From: Antennarius striatus | Taxonomy: Eukaryota > Chordata > Actinopteri > Lophiiformes > Antennariidae | Length of the DNA: 64,000 nt | NCBI RefSeq assembly: GCF_040054535.1 | Contig: NC_090785.1 | Coordinates: forward strand, 15,670,501-15,734,500 | Reading direction: 5' to 3' | Shown: positions 12,246 through 30,694 of the stretch, piece by piece | Layout of the letters: each line of letters starts with the position of its first letter | How positions within the stretch are numbered: position 1 is the stretch's first letter | Program-made: the position numbers and the translations under genes | The notes under the pieces: generated by a model | Databases searched by the model: none | What the model was told of the DNA's origin: nothing | The model's input: only the letters and a program-made list of their open reading frames with translations

Positions 12246-14343
12246 ATGTACTGTAAGTATATCAATATGAATCTTTAAATTTTATATATTATTGGAAAAT
12301 CAGTGCAGAAATATTTGTCTTAGGTTGATACAGTTAAATGAAAGGAAAACCCAAAGTGCTTCATAGCATAACAATCCAGTGTTGCTATAAAAGAAGATGC
12401 AGCCTTGCTACAGCCTAATAAAGTCAATCTAGAGATGTTAACGGTACAGCTGCCATAGTATGAAGAGTAACGCAAAGCCCTCCCTCTGGCCTGAAGTATA
12501 ATATAGAAGAAGACATATATTTCACAGATAAGTGGTTACTGGAAAATTGTTAGCTTTTAACTTGACAGAGAAAACTAGGAATACATATTAATGTCATCTG
12601 AATAGATATAGAATCACAGGACCACAGAGCTCCTGCTGTCACGACAATGTATCCAAAATTATATATTTCTGATGCCACGTATGATGCGATGCCACTTGTG
12701 TAGAATATCACCAGTAAATGTGATTCACATGTTTTTTTTTATTCATATGTAGGGGGTTTTTTAAATAAATTTACTGTTTGTATCATTTTGGCAAAGCAAT
12801 CAGTGCAGCAATGCCAGAAAAACATTTCTATCAGCGAGCAGACACATGCTTCATCAAACTTTAATCACTCTCAAGTGGTATCTTCCTCTGATCGAACATG
12901 CTCAGTCCTCTGCTCACTTTGTCATTAAGGAGGTGAGAAAAGTGGAATTCAGATGGTTTAGACATTTGAAATTAAATATTACGACATATTGCAAACAGTT
13001 TAAATGATTTTACAGGATCACTAAATTCACTCTTGTCATGAATTCTGACATCTAGTGTTGCTGTTTTATGACCACATGGAACAAGACACCCAAGAGTAAA
13101 AATATATTAATTTTATTGATGAAACGGTAGCATGCTGGATTTTATTTTTGTAATTTAAAGAATTTTTATCACTTAATCTTAATTCGTTTTACAATCCGCT
13201 TAAATTTAAAATTAAATCATTCAGGCTTTGCATCAAACAGATACATAGAGAACAGGTTACCTGGCCTGGTTGTTCAATGGGTATGACTCATTTCGTTGAT
13301 CTGTCTGTCCAAGTTTCAAGCTTCAAGGTTTTATGAATTGCAGTTAATTTCATGCAGCAGGTGTGAATGTGTGTGTCCACACTTGTGAGTTCTCTCTGTC
13401 ATAAAATAAAGGCTCATGCATGACTTACAGCACCTACAGGTTGCAGCTCCCGCAGACTCAACAGGATAAATGGACATAAAAGATGGACTGATGGATGGTG
13501 ATTTGATTTATGTCATTGTGAGCCTGGGGAACTAACAACATCACTCAGACATGTCAAATGAAATCATGCTGTCATTTGTGTCAGAAACAGACAAGTTTGG
13601 CAGTTAAATTAGGGAATGAAAGTCAGAATAATTTATTAGGTATGACCAAGTCATTTAAAATCTGAAACACAGAAGGTGCACACATTAAACATAATGAATG
13701 TCTGGACTATCTTATTACAGTTCAGCCCTGGCTACTTTCATCTCTAATTTGACAGACCTAAAAAGCCTGCAAAATATTCTTCCCTCTTGCACATGTTGAC
13801 TGCATTTCATTTATTTAAAGTATTTAATGCAGAGGCTATGGCACAAATACAATTCCATACACCAAACAACGGGACTTAATGTAAAACATATATAAAAGCC
13901 AGGTTCCATCGTTTACCAACTGAACTTAAAATTATCTGATATCCTTTACATAGTTGTGTGTTTCATAAAGTTATAGCTATGATACGTTATATATAACCAA
14001 TTGTGTGTATTAAAAACTTTGATCAATAATCTCATATTATGGTTTTCATGTTTTCCAAAACAAAGCCTGTCCCCCACCACTGCAGAAATGACACAAAAAA
14101 ACCTCCTGTTTCTTTTTTTCTTGCTTCACCTATCAGAAAATATACCTCCAAAGCAGAATTCAGATGACGTCGTAATACGTCAAGCACCTCCTCCAGGGAG
14201 GCGTGCATGAACGCCGGCAAACCGAAGCCACACCCACTTCCTGCAAGGGGCATAAATCATTAATGAAATGGAAAAATACAATATTTTCTTCAGATATGTA
14301 CCAGAATGGATGCGATTATTGTCTTTTTTTTTCTCTTTTTTTT
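12246..14343. other. Intergenic DNA; possible transposon remnant near 14.0-14.25 kb
   Basis: No gene is supported. The block at about 14,025-14,260 starts with a TCTCATATTATGG stretch similar to the end of the 5.8-kb element, carries a GC-rich core with a small GGCGT/ACGCC stem, and ends abruptly in AT-rich DNA. It could be a remnant of a related short transposon, but I cannot define both ends. Confidence 0.4.
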
Positions 14344-14523
14344 AGTATTCTTTACTGATCCCTAGAGGGCCAATTTTCCCCTGTATTTAACCCCTCCCTG
14401 CAGAGCAGTGGTCAGACCTCATGCACCCAGGGGGTAAGTTGGGGTTAAGTATCTTACTCAAGGATACATCGACATGTAAACTTGGAGGACTAGGGCTCTT
14501 ACCACCTAAGCCACAGTCGTCCT
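14344..14523 (+). repeat. Teleost SINE-like interspersed repeat
   Basis: Contains ordered phrases TTTACTGATCCCTAGAGGG, GAGCAGTGGTCAG, GCACCCAGGGGGTAAGTTGG, GGGTTAAGTATCTTACTCAAGG, ACATGTAAACTTGGAGGA and a terminal CCACCTAAGCCACAG. I recognise these as diverged parts of a dispersed repeat frequent in fish genomes (consensus-like phrases: 'ctgatccc...gaaatt', 'ctcaagggcac', 'gagccacagccgcc'). It is a partial, old copy. Confidence 0.65.
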
Positions 14524-20687
<6,164 letters not shown>

Positions 20688-23118
20688 TTTGTACTGTGCT
20701 GCTTAATTGTAGATTGTCACTCCAACACACGGGCATTTCTGCTCGTTTTCTCTGCAGTGGATAGAGCACCAGAGTGCTTGTGTGTGAAAAGGCTTTTCAT
20801 ATACAGAACAAAGTGCATTGTGTGATAGTGCTTTCGTTGCCACATGTGTCTCCCAAACTCCCCAGACAGCTTGCCATTACATCAAACTTAGCTATAATTA
20901 AAAACAGTAGTTTGAAATACTTGCGAGGGGAACATGGACGATGTTTCCTTCTTGTCGTGTCTACGGATAATTCCATTTTAACCATGGTTTAGCAGAGGGA
21001 GGATGGAGTTGGAGGAGGAGTGGGACTCTATTCAGAGTTGATCTGAGGGCTGTAATGTTTCCTCTAGTCTACTCTTGGGCATTAATGGTTGAATGGATAA
21101 GATTGGACATGCCTGAAGTCTCTGCTAGCCTCCAAATTTGCTCCCAGTGAGACTCGCCAGCCGGCATCTTAAGCTCAAATAAGCACTGTGGTCACTGCAC
21201 TCCCAATAATTTTAACAAGTCCCAAGTGTCAAAACCCTTTTCTCACTGGTGGCTAATTTATCAGATAGTTATGTTTGTTGTTGCCTAGGCATAGGCCACC
21301 CAACAAAACAAGAAGGAGCAGAGGGAAGAGGATGAAGTGAAGATGAGCAGTGAGATGGCTTTCCCCAAAACAGGCCAAAATTACTTCACTTCTACATCAA
21401 CATTGTAAAATTGAGATGCACATTATTTTCAGAGCCAGTAGCTAATATTTACAGATGGTAATTGCCCATAAGATTGCATGAGGTCTGTGTGTCAGGCTGA
21501 TACAAGAGGGAAGGAGAAATATGGTTTCATAAGGCTTTAACAAGAAATACTTATGACTTGTTACGCCGCATTGCAGCCCAGATGCAGGCATGAAATGCTC
21601 CCCTTTGGGGTCCCTAAGAGGAGATACTTTATCCCCTTCAATTTCTTTGTCAACTTAATTTTCCTGCCCCAATACGCATAATTCACAGTGATCTTCCTGG
21701 CCTCCTTGTCTTTCCCATGTGAAAAAGTTTGGAGATGGATTCCCCCTAAGTTTCATAAAACAGTGTCAGATTCTCAGGCGAACAATGAGAACACTATTAC
21801 AAGATTTGGCACAGGAAAGCCTCAAAGGCCTTGGCACAAAGGCCTATACAAATTGGGAAGATAGAAGTGCAAACTCATTAGCTTACCAGGTTTCCAATCA
21901 CCGCATTTTTTATGTGCTTAATGTCTCCGTCTGCAGAGCTCTCGTCTGAGGAAAGTCATTCTGCACAACTTCAAAGGATGCAGTTCCCACTTAAAACTTT
22001 TTTTAGCTGATGTTCCCCAGTGCTGATATTTTGTCAGAACATATATGTGGGACGTGTTTCACCAAAAAAAAAAAAACTTCCGTCCATTCCTTCCATCATC
22101 AGAATGTGGTACCAAGCCCTGTACTTCTATTTTGATATGCATAGAAAATGCTGCATTGTTACACAGGACTACTTGCTGGTCTGGACCTATTCTGTGATTT
22201 AGCTACAGTGTGACAAACAACCTTTGTGAGGCTTTCTTCAAGTGTTTTGGAGTGTGTGAATCAATCTGCTCCCATCTAATATAAAGGTAAAAGCCAAGAT
22301 ATTTCCCAAATGACTTGCCGTACGACACAGAAACACTTGACTTTGTGTTGAGGGGCAGAGGCATCGGGAAGCTGGGATGAATCAGGTGGTTTGATCTCAC
22401 CTCGGCAGAGACTTTACTGCGTGGCAAAATTGAAATAGCAGTGTTTCAGTCTTGGTGCAGGTACAGGGTGTTTTATGTTTGACATGAGAGTTCATAGGAT
22501 ATCACCTGCCAACATGAGGCACAATAAGGCACAGAGAAATCACAAATCCCGCCACGAACCATGTCTCTGTGATGCAAATGGAGTCTTTGTGAAGCGATTT
22601 TACTTATCACGTGTAAACACATTCAATATTTGCTCTGCGCCTTATTTCCTCTATGTAAACTCAACTGCGTCTTTGCCGCTGCTGTATAAAGTATTTAATC
22701 TGCAGTTTGAATACTATTGCACTCAATCCTGGCTTCATTTATGTAAGTGACTCCATTCCAAACTGCAGCCATACGCACATACATTCATTGCACCCAGGCC
22801 ATCAACGTGCTCCACTTTTAATCGTCCCCCGGGGTAAACCATATGGAAGATGTTGAAAGAAATACTGCTGTCATTCGTGATTCTGTCACTTTTTAAATGT
22901 GCTGCCTTGCACAATGATGGTGTAGGTAAGATATTATCCCGTTATCCCATTAGGGTTTCCACCTCAGAACCTGCAGCGTTAATTTTCAGACAGGCTTGTC
23001 TCCTGCACCATTTTCCTCCAGCTCTCAGAGATGGTCCTGTGCGATGCTGCACTACCATCTGCTGGGCGACCAATGGGCAGACGTTTGCTGCAATGGCTTG
23101 TCACCCTCTCTCTACCTT

Positions 23119-23119
<1 letters not shown>
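20688..23119. other. Intergenic DNA, no gene seen
   Basis: No coding exon, RNA gene or transposon end could be supported. Open frames are short and without domains. Confidence 0.5.
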
Positions 23120-23205
<86 letters not shown>

Positions 23206-23217
23206 CTCTCTCTGTCT
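23120..23217. repeat. (CT)n microsatellite
   Basis: About 98 bases of CT repeats with a few interruptions at the right end (TTTCTCTGTCTC). The poly-Ser-Leu and Arg-Glu frames are artefacts. Confidence 0.97.
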
Positions 23218-26200
23218 CGCCCACTCTCTCAGTAACAGAGATTGATTTCTCAGTCTGTCACTGATGACATTGTACAACGGCTGTGTTTAAATTAGGAGCA
23301 GTCTGATAAAAAAGAATTTGACTGGATCAAATCACCCCGGACTTAAAATCTTATAGTTCATTGAAAAAATACATGCAAGGGCTGCAGCAGCGAGAAAAAG
23401 TCAAGATGATATGGCATCAAATTGGGCTGCTGTCTGGCAGCACTGAAGGAGAGTGCTTGACTCTGCGCACAGCACAGACAGCCAATAGCCACAGCTGTTT
23501 GACTCCTAAAGACCGAATAACAGATTATGTAATGCAATTACGCATCAACATTAATAGCAGATAACTGTACAGGCAACAAGCCAGCTGAAGGTTTTATATG
23601 ACTGCCAAAAAAAAAAAATTGCACAGATAACAGAAAAATGGGCTCCCTTTTTCTGTGAGGATGACATTTTGAGGAAATTACAATTGCAGCCATGCAAAAA
23701 CCACAAGGATTTGTTCACGCAGTCAGCCTTGAGACAGTTTAACAAAGTGCTATGGCGTAATTGTCAGATTGCTTCCAGTATGTCTTGTTGTTAATCTGTA
23801 CATCTTGGCTGACATTCAGTTGCTGTATATCAAATTGAACCGCTGGTGAACGTGTTTTCTCACAGAGTCAGTGAATCAAGCCTTCATGCATAAAGAAGAT
23901 GGAGAATAGCTTTGAGCACTTTGTACGTACAATTAACATAATGCCTTTAACTTTGTTGCATCCATTATTATACCCACAGGAGAGTTCCATTAGCAGACGA
24001 TAGACTGTATGTATGCTCCCAGTGTTTATAATGTATACAGTGGATAAAGGATCGCTAAAACAAATATGTTAACAAGGAATTTACATAGATTAACTCACAT
24101 CATCTAGAGACTGGGTGTTCTTCAGAGACAATACATCATTCTGCACTATTTTTGACAAATACAAACACAACACACAAATCCAACTTTGTACACATTGTGA
24201 TATTCAGTGATGTTTGGGTGTTTCTTGTGAAAACACACACCCATCTGAAATGTGAGGTGAGAGTTCATCCTGAGCCATTTTGGCTGCGGATAATAAACTG
24301 TGAGTTTGGCAACTATGCATGGAGACAGAGATTGTATGTCTGATTACTGATGACTCACAGCCACACTCAGGTACTCAGGTATGTATTTCTGAGTGTGTAT
24401 GCATTCAGCTGTGTGGATTTGCGCATGCCTGCGGCTCATACACACCCCGTTTGTGCTGTGAATGGTAATTACACCCTTGAAGAAGAAACACGGTCTCTGC
24501 TGCCTGCTACTGGCACACAGAGGTATTTCACCGTTTTGTTTATCAGTCTTTAGAATGTCAGGAATATTCACAGACCTGAAGACAGGAGGTCTCTCTTTTT
24601 TCTCACGGATTACTACAGATTACAAAATAGTAATGCAATCTCATTGCAGTAAATGTAGCAGTCAGTGAGCGCTGGGAAAGAAGGAGTAAAAGTTAGATCT
24701 AAAGTCCCTCACAAGCAGTTTTTTATTTTCTCTGAGCTGCAGCAGGCAAATGGTATACATGCCACTGGGAGGCGACTTGTAATCTCAACAGCTCTAAATT
24801 TCAACTGTAGTAAGGCCTTGGTCCTTGTCAAGATTTTATAACTCAGATTGATGGTGATTATATAATACTTGCCGTGGCTGACTGACTCCACTCAATGGAT
24901 CTATGAAAGGAAAAGGGGTTTGGGTTGTAAAGAAACCATGATAGATAATGGAAGGGCTCACTGGGGGCTGATGGGACCACAGCCCAGAGAAATCTGACTG
25001 CGCTAGCGATTTTAGAGCAGAACACATTTTACGTCACAATTTATTTCCCGGAGTATAACGCACTGTGAATCATCTTTATTTTTGGCTCTCTGGGGCTGTG
25101 AACGTTGCGCCTTCAGATATACCCATACTCATTACCATTTTAAGAACTGGCCAACAACTTGTAAAACTATCCTCTTTTGCAGCAGTCCATCGAGCTCGTA
25201 TTCTGAGAGGCTGAGAAGCCTTTCAAATATCACACAGCTCAAACGCTGATTGTTATATAGAAACACAACCCATTAGAGGCTCAGCACTAAACTGTTATAT
25301 GGTAGAAAACGCTCACTCAGCAATGATCTCTCTGTAGTGGCAGTGGTTTGACACATTCCCTAATCAGAGTCCATTACTCACCTTGTTGATCTCCCCTCTG
25401 GCTCCTGCCGTGTCCCCTGGTCAGATGTCAGGACACTGATATCACCAGACAGAGGTGCATCCTGCTCTGATGTTTAACTGGGTCTGATTTAGCTTCCCTG
25501 TGGCTGCTGTCATTCCTCCTGCTAATGGACCTCTACCTGCTGCACTTCCTCCCACCCGCTGCTGCTTTGCCTCAGTGCAGCTACAATTATCTTTTTATTA
25601 TTGGGGTTTAGTGGAGCTGGGTATTTAGGCTCTACAATTCCACCCCCCTCCCCCCCTCTGCTGGTCTGGGTGCAGATAACTTATGTGTCACTTTGAATTC
25701 AAATGTTAATAGTTGGCAATGACAGAACATTTTGCAACCGTACATGCTGCGTGTTAATCACTCAAGACTATTGGTCACACTCCTTCCCTCCTTCCACTGT
25801 TTTTCCTGGGAGGGTAATTGCAAATAGCAAAAGCGAATCTTTAGTTAAATCTGTAAAAGGTTATTTTCAAAAGGCTCAACTTGGTAACATGATGAAGACT
25901 GAGCATCTTTTCTGTGAGGTATCGGGACAATAATGGAAGTTTTCAAGAGTCAGACTACTATTAATTCGTGCAATTTAACCAATCATTTCTAAAGAAAATT
26001 GTGTGATGTTCAGCAGTGTCTAAACTTATTGTTTGATCTTTAAATGAAGCATCTGCTCAGCATTAATTCAGCTCAGTATTTGATTTGATAGATGTGAAAT
26101 AGCAATAACTTATGATCATCATAGCAAACATCATTAAAATGATCAAATATTTCCAAATAACTCAAAGTAAACGAAACGAAAAAAAATCAGTCTATTACTG

Positions 26201-28200
26201 ACAGACATGTATTTAGTGTTGACCACCTGACTAAGAATTTCTTTAATTTTACATAGAATAATTTCATTTTCACATCACAAAACTACACCTACGACCATAT
26301 TCCACAAACATATTTATAGTCTTTACATTAAATCACAATATTTTTGCAAACATTGGTGGATATCTCTACTGCTAGTGTGCATGACATTACACAGAGGAGA
26401 CCTGTGTGCCTTATCATGTATGTATTTAAGCTTACTGTAGCATTATCGTTGGCACCACAGGCACCGATGTGAACCTATCAAACTAGAACTGTTCTCATGC
26501 CTGTTAGGGTGTGTGTTATACAATAAGATAAACCACAAAATCTGTCTTGAGTGAATGATTATAGCTGGAAACCAATCTGATATCAGTGTGAAATTACATT
26601 TGTGGGCTGTAGATAATACATATAAAGTGCTTTGAAATTAATAAACTGACTTTGTGAGTCATTCTTAAAGTCTCTGAGAAATATGTCTGTTACCTACTGA
26701 CTTGCCTGACATAAATTGTTGTAACAAGCATGTGTGACGAAAGGAGCTGCCTGAGATCCACCCTAGTTTTACAACTGTGTCACTAGATTTGGCACCTTTT
26801 CCCCTTTGGGGACTTAAAGAATTGAGCTTGGCAACAAATCTAGAACTTGGCCAATGAATGTTTGAATTTTCCTTTGAGGAGGAGGATATCCTGCTGCTCA
26901 ATGAGTCTGTAAACAGCCTGTTTTCTGTGGATTCATTTCAGCAGCATCATGTGATTCTAAATGTGAGATTTAAATCAGGATAGCTCCATGTTGAATTGGT
27001 CCAAAAGGTGAAGCTATCAGTATATTTCAAATTTGCATTATATTTTAAATATCAGATAGTTGGTTAGGGTAAGGTTAGTTGCCTAGTTCCATTGCTTGTA
27101 TTATTATTGATATTTCTTTAATAATGATAACTGAATACTACAAATCATTGCTAATAATATTTTTCAAACCTCTGAGCTCTAAAATCATACCACTTTATTT
27201 TAATTAAAAAAACATCCATGATAATGGACTGCTATAAAAGCTACAGGAATATTTAAAAAGCAACAATATTTTATGCTTTTAACAGAGCATAATAGTCAGC
27301 ATAATATTGCCCTGCAGTTTTAAAAAACTTTAATGCCAACCACATCTGCACGCTGACCTTTCTGTTTTCTCTATTTCTGTTTTCTCTATGAATATAGATC
27401 AGTACATAAATAACACATTTCCTGTTTTTGACCAGGAAATCTGTCTAGAATGTTTTTCCGTCCTTGATGTTGTTGCGCTAATTAATGAGGATTGATTCAT
27501 TTCATAACATTTTTCATAAGATTTATAGGTGAGGATGATGAGAATGTAAAACATTTGGCTGCTATACTCAAAAAGGCCACCAGAGGGAGGCATTGGCTCA
27601 CAGGAACGGTCAAGCGGGGTTTTTTTGCACCTGTGAGTCGAATTTATTTGGAAAATAGAGCATTTAATTAAAACTAAACTAACGGTAGAGGTTTCCTGTC
27701 AAAAGGAAACAAATAAAACCACTGTGCTCCTGCGCCTCCTCCTACAGCCCTGCGTGATGCCTGCTGAAACAGATCAGCACCGTGGACAGAGACACCTGCT
27801 CCACACCGAACACCAGTGGGCAGCATACATTTTCACATCACAGTTTCTTTCCCCTTAAGTGATGCACACAGTACCTTGTGTTTATTGGGGGGGGGTTTTG
27901 TTTTGTTTTCATTTCCTGTGTGTATTTGCCTGATCAATTTTATGTAGTTAATCTGAATTGCTGTACATAGTCTGACATTGTGACGTGTCTGTCAGCACTA
28001 AAGCGTGGATTAGATGAGTTTGATGTGTGTCACGAATCAGACCGAACTGTGTGGAGTTGGTGAATGAATGACATGGATAGGCTTGCTGTTGATTCCGTTT
28101 CCATTCAAATCCGTAGGAGAGAAAAAAAAATCAAAGTGTATTTCCTCCCCGTAATGCGGGATGCGTGGGGGTGTGATCGGTATAGTTTTGATTCCTTTAT
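23218..28200. other. Intergenic DNA upstream of the sncb promoter region
   Basis: About 5 kb with no supported exon. It is AT-rich with many short stop-broken frames. Any distal regulatory element of sncb would have to lie here or further left, but none can be identified from sequence alone. Confidence 0.5.
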
Positions 28201-28202
28201 AT

Positions 28203-28640
28203 TTGATGTTTTAATTGGGGGAGGGGGGGGCGCAGCATCACTTCCCCTGCGTGTGTCCCAGTTTTCCCACTCGCGTTGACACAGACCAGATGAAACTCGC
28301 TAAGTCAAGGGGGGGGTGGGATTTGGTATCTGGGGTTTCCTCAAAGTGGGAGGGTGTGCGTCACGGGTGGAGGAAGATTTCGCAATCACTCGCCCACTAC
28401 AACGACGATGACGTCACTACACGTCGAGGGGTAAAAGACGGAGGGTTGTAGGTAACCCTCAGATCCTCTCCGTGGATCGAGGGGAAACGAGAAGACGATC
28501 GTGAAGGTGTGAGCGCCACGCAGGACGAACCCACAGCAGAACGCGTGGCGCGCATTTGGCCCCGGCGGGACCGTTCCTACTCGCCTCAAATCGTGATTAG
28601 ATCTGAGGTCTCCACTGATTGGCTGGGGGGGGGGGGGGAA
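28203..28640 (+). promoter_or_regulatory. sncb: Candidate CpG- and G-rich promoter region of sncb
   Basis: This stretch is strikingly richer in G and CpG than the AT-rich DNA around it. It has four separate runs of G (near 28217-28230, 28310-28318 and 28624-28638, the last about 14 G), a full CRE (28409-28416) and a cluster of CpG sites (CGACGATGACGTC, ACACGTCGAGG, ACGCGTGGCGCGC). It lies 2.1-2.5 kb before the first coding exon of sncb. A CpG-rich promoter for a constitutive or neuronal gene is a reasonable reading, but the transcription start is not defined. A second, smaller CpG-rich patch at 30,140-30,320 could be an alternative start. Confidence 0.4.
28409..28416. promoter_or_regulatory. 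CRE octamer TGACGTCA
   Basis: Perfect palindromic CREB/ATF site inside the CpG-rich block upstream of sncb. In this context a functional CRE is plausible; there is no experimental support in the sequence itself. Confidence 0.4.
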
Positions 28641-29519
28641 TAAGCAAAGCAGATCCTATTTTAGTTACTTTTTGAAGGGAGAACATAGAATCTGTACTTT
28701 TGTCATTTAAGGTCAGTAAGATATTCACACCGACTCATTTTCTTTGTGCTTTTCATGCAAATAAAGAAGAAAAAAGAATATTGCACGTTGTAAAGATTAA
28801 ATAAAAAATAAAAAATACAGTGGATCTGCTTCTCAAACCAAAAACTGATTCTTGACATTATTTCATGAGACACAAACAAAATACTTATCCATAATTAGAA
28901 GCTGATTGATTTATCATTAATGTCCTATACATTTACCATATGTCAGATGAGCTTCAACAACAAAAGCTCCTTCTTTTCTTTAGTGTCGTTTAGTTTTTGA
29001 CATGGAAATTTAAAATAATTCTTCCCAGGAACAAGAAAAAAAAGATTGGAATGTGGAAACGAATCTCCAATACGATAAACTTGTTGATATTTCAGAGGTT
29101 GGAGCATCTCAACAGTTTAAGAGCTATTTCTCTAATTGGGTCACCTCAAATAAATTAAACGCTCCTCACTTAAATGGGAAACCACTTATGTAACTTTATG
29201 GCAGCCATTAAAACAAGTTTTCAGTGGGATAGAGACTGGAAGCAGGAAAGTATATCCAAAATGGACTCCAAGTGAGTCAAGTGGGTTAAGAAGAAGAAAA
29301 ACTGTTTTCAGCAGGATTCATTGATTATACCAGATTTCATATTCTCATCTTGAATAAATGATGTCATTGTTCGTGGTGAACGCGTGGGAAAGGTGATTCT
29401 GTGAATCTCCTTGAACCAGTTTACATCCTGGGGTGATCAAGAGTGGTGGGGAGGGAGGTAGTGATGGTAGTGGGGGCGGCAGGGAGGAAGAGGATGAGGA
29501 GGAGGAGGAGGAGGGGGGG

Positions 29520-29690
29520 GCGTGATATTCTCAGCCGCACTGTAAAGGGGGACGTCCCTGTTAGTGGAGATCAGCCCGAGGAAGGCCCACCTATAGTGAT
29601 CATTTGAAAATACGTTCCGTTTAGACGTTAGTTTGTCTCGACTGTGCGCCGGAACCATCAGGGGACAGGTTGAAGGCTGTCTGCACATAG
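29520..29690 (+). other. sncb: Candidate non-coding first exon of sncb
   Basis: A block of mixed composition downstream of a purine-rich (AGG)n/G-run tract ends in CACATAG followed by a strong donor GTGAGTCC at 29691. The first coding exon of sncb has an acceptor at 30680-30681 and only 13 untranslated bases before its ATG, so a separate 5' UTR exon must exist upstream. This donor, 1 kb away, is the best candidate I can see. The left boundary is a guess. Confidence 0.35.
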
Positions 29691-30694
29691 GTGAGTCCTC
29701 CTGTGTTCCTCCCGATGCTTTATTTTTATTTTTTATTATTATTATGTAGAGGTCACCACCATGAGATGGTCAAGCATTAGAGCGTCGTCAGATGAAGACT
29801 CTTGTTTCCAAACATATCAGTGCGCTTTTTTCTTTTTTTTTTACCAGCCGATCCGATCGTTCAAGTTGTGTTTAAGAAAAAGCTAAGGTGAGATGTTCAT
29901 TAAGGCGCGGATGCAAACGTGAGAAATGACTAGACACCGTCAGTAATGGTACCTACAGTAATAGAAAGCATGACCTGCAGCATCCAGGATGAGAATTCAG
30001 AAGGAATGGTGTTTAATGCAAGGATGAAATTGAAGCTTTTAGCTTGTAATCTTGTAAGCTGGCTGCTGCGTTTTGATTATTTATTTATTTTCCTTTTCTG
30101 CGTGTGACCGAACAAAATCGGACCATATCTACAAGATTCTCGGTTCAAACCGTGACGGGCGCAGAAATCACGGCGTGCATCGTGCCTCCCTTCCCCCAGC
30201 AACGTTGTGTAGCTCTTGCAGTAGATGCCACCTTCCAGTAGCCGAATGTGCTGTTCTAAACGGGCCCTGCGCCTCTTCCCAGGCGCAGCCATCACCGACA
30301 GGCGCGTTACAAGCGCGCAATAATTAATGAGCGCTTCCACAATTAACTATCTCATTGAAATATTGGGATTTTTAAATATTTCATGTTTTGACGGGTTGCA
30401 AAAAAAAGGGAAAAAAAGGGTTGGTATGAACGCGTGAATGAACAGGGTTTTTACTACAGCCTGATAGCTGGGCTGCAGTTCACAAAATCCACCACAAGGG
30501 GCGCTGCTACCTTCTTCACCCTCAAGTCCTTTTTTGAATGCAAGCACATTACGTACTTCCATTCAAAAAGGTTGGTTGTAATATATGAGCATTTACTACT
30601 CATAGGTGCTCGGTGATAACGTGAGGTATTACAGTTCGTCTGTTCTTTGTCTGACAGCAACTGTGGTTTGTTTCTCCCCAGTAGCTTGGCCAAG

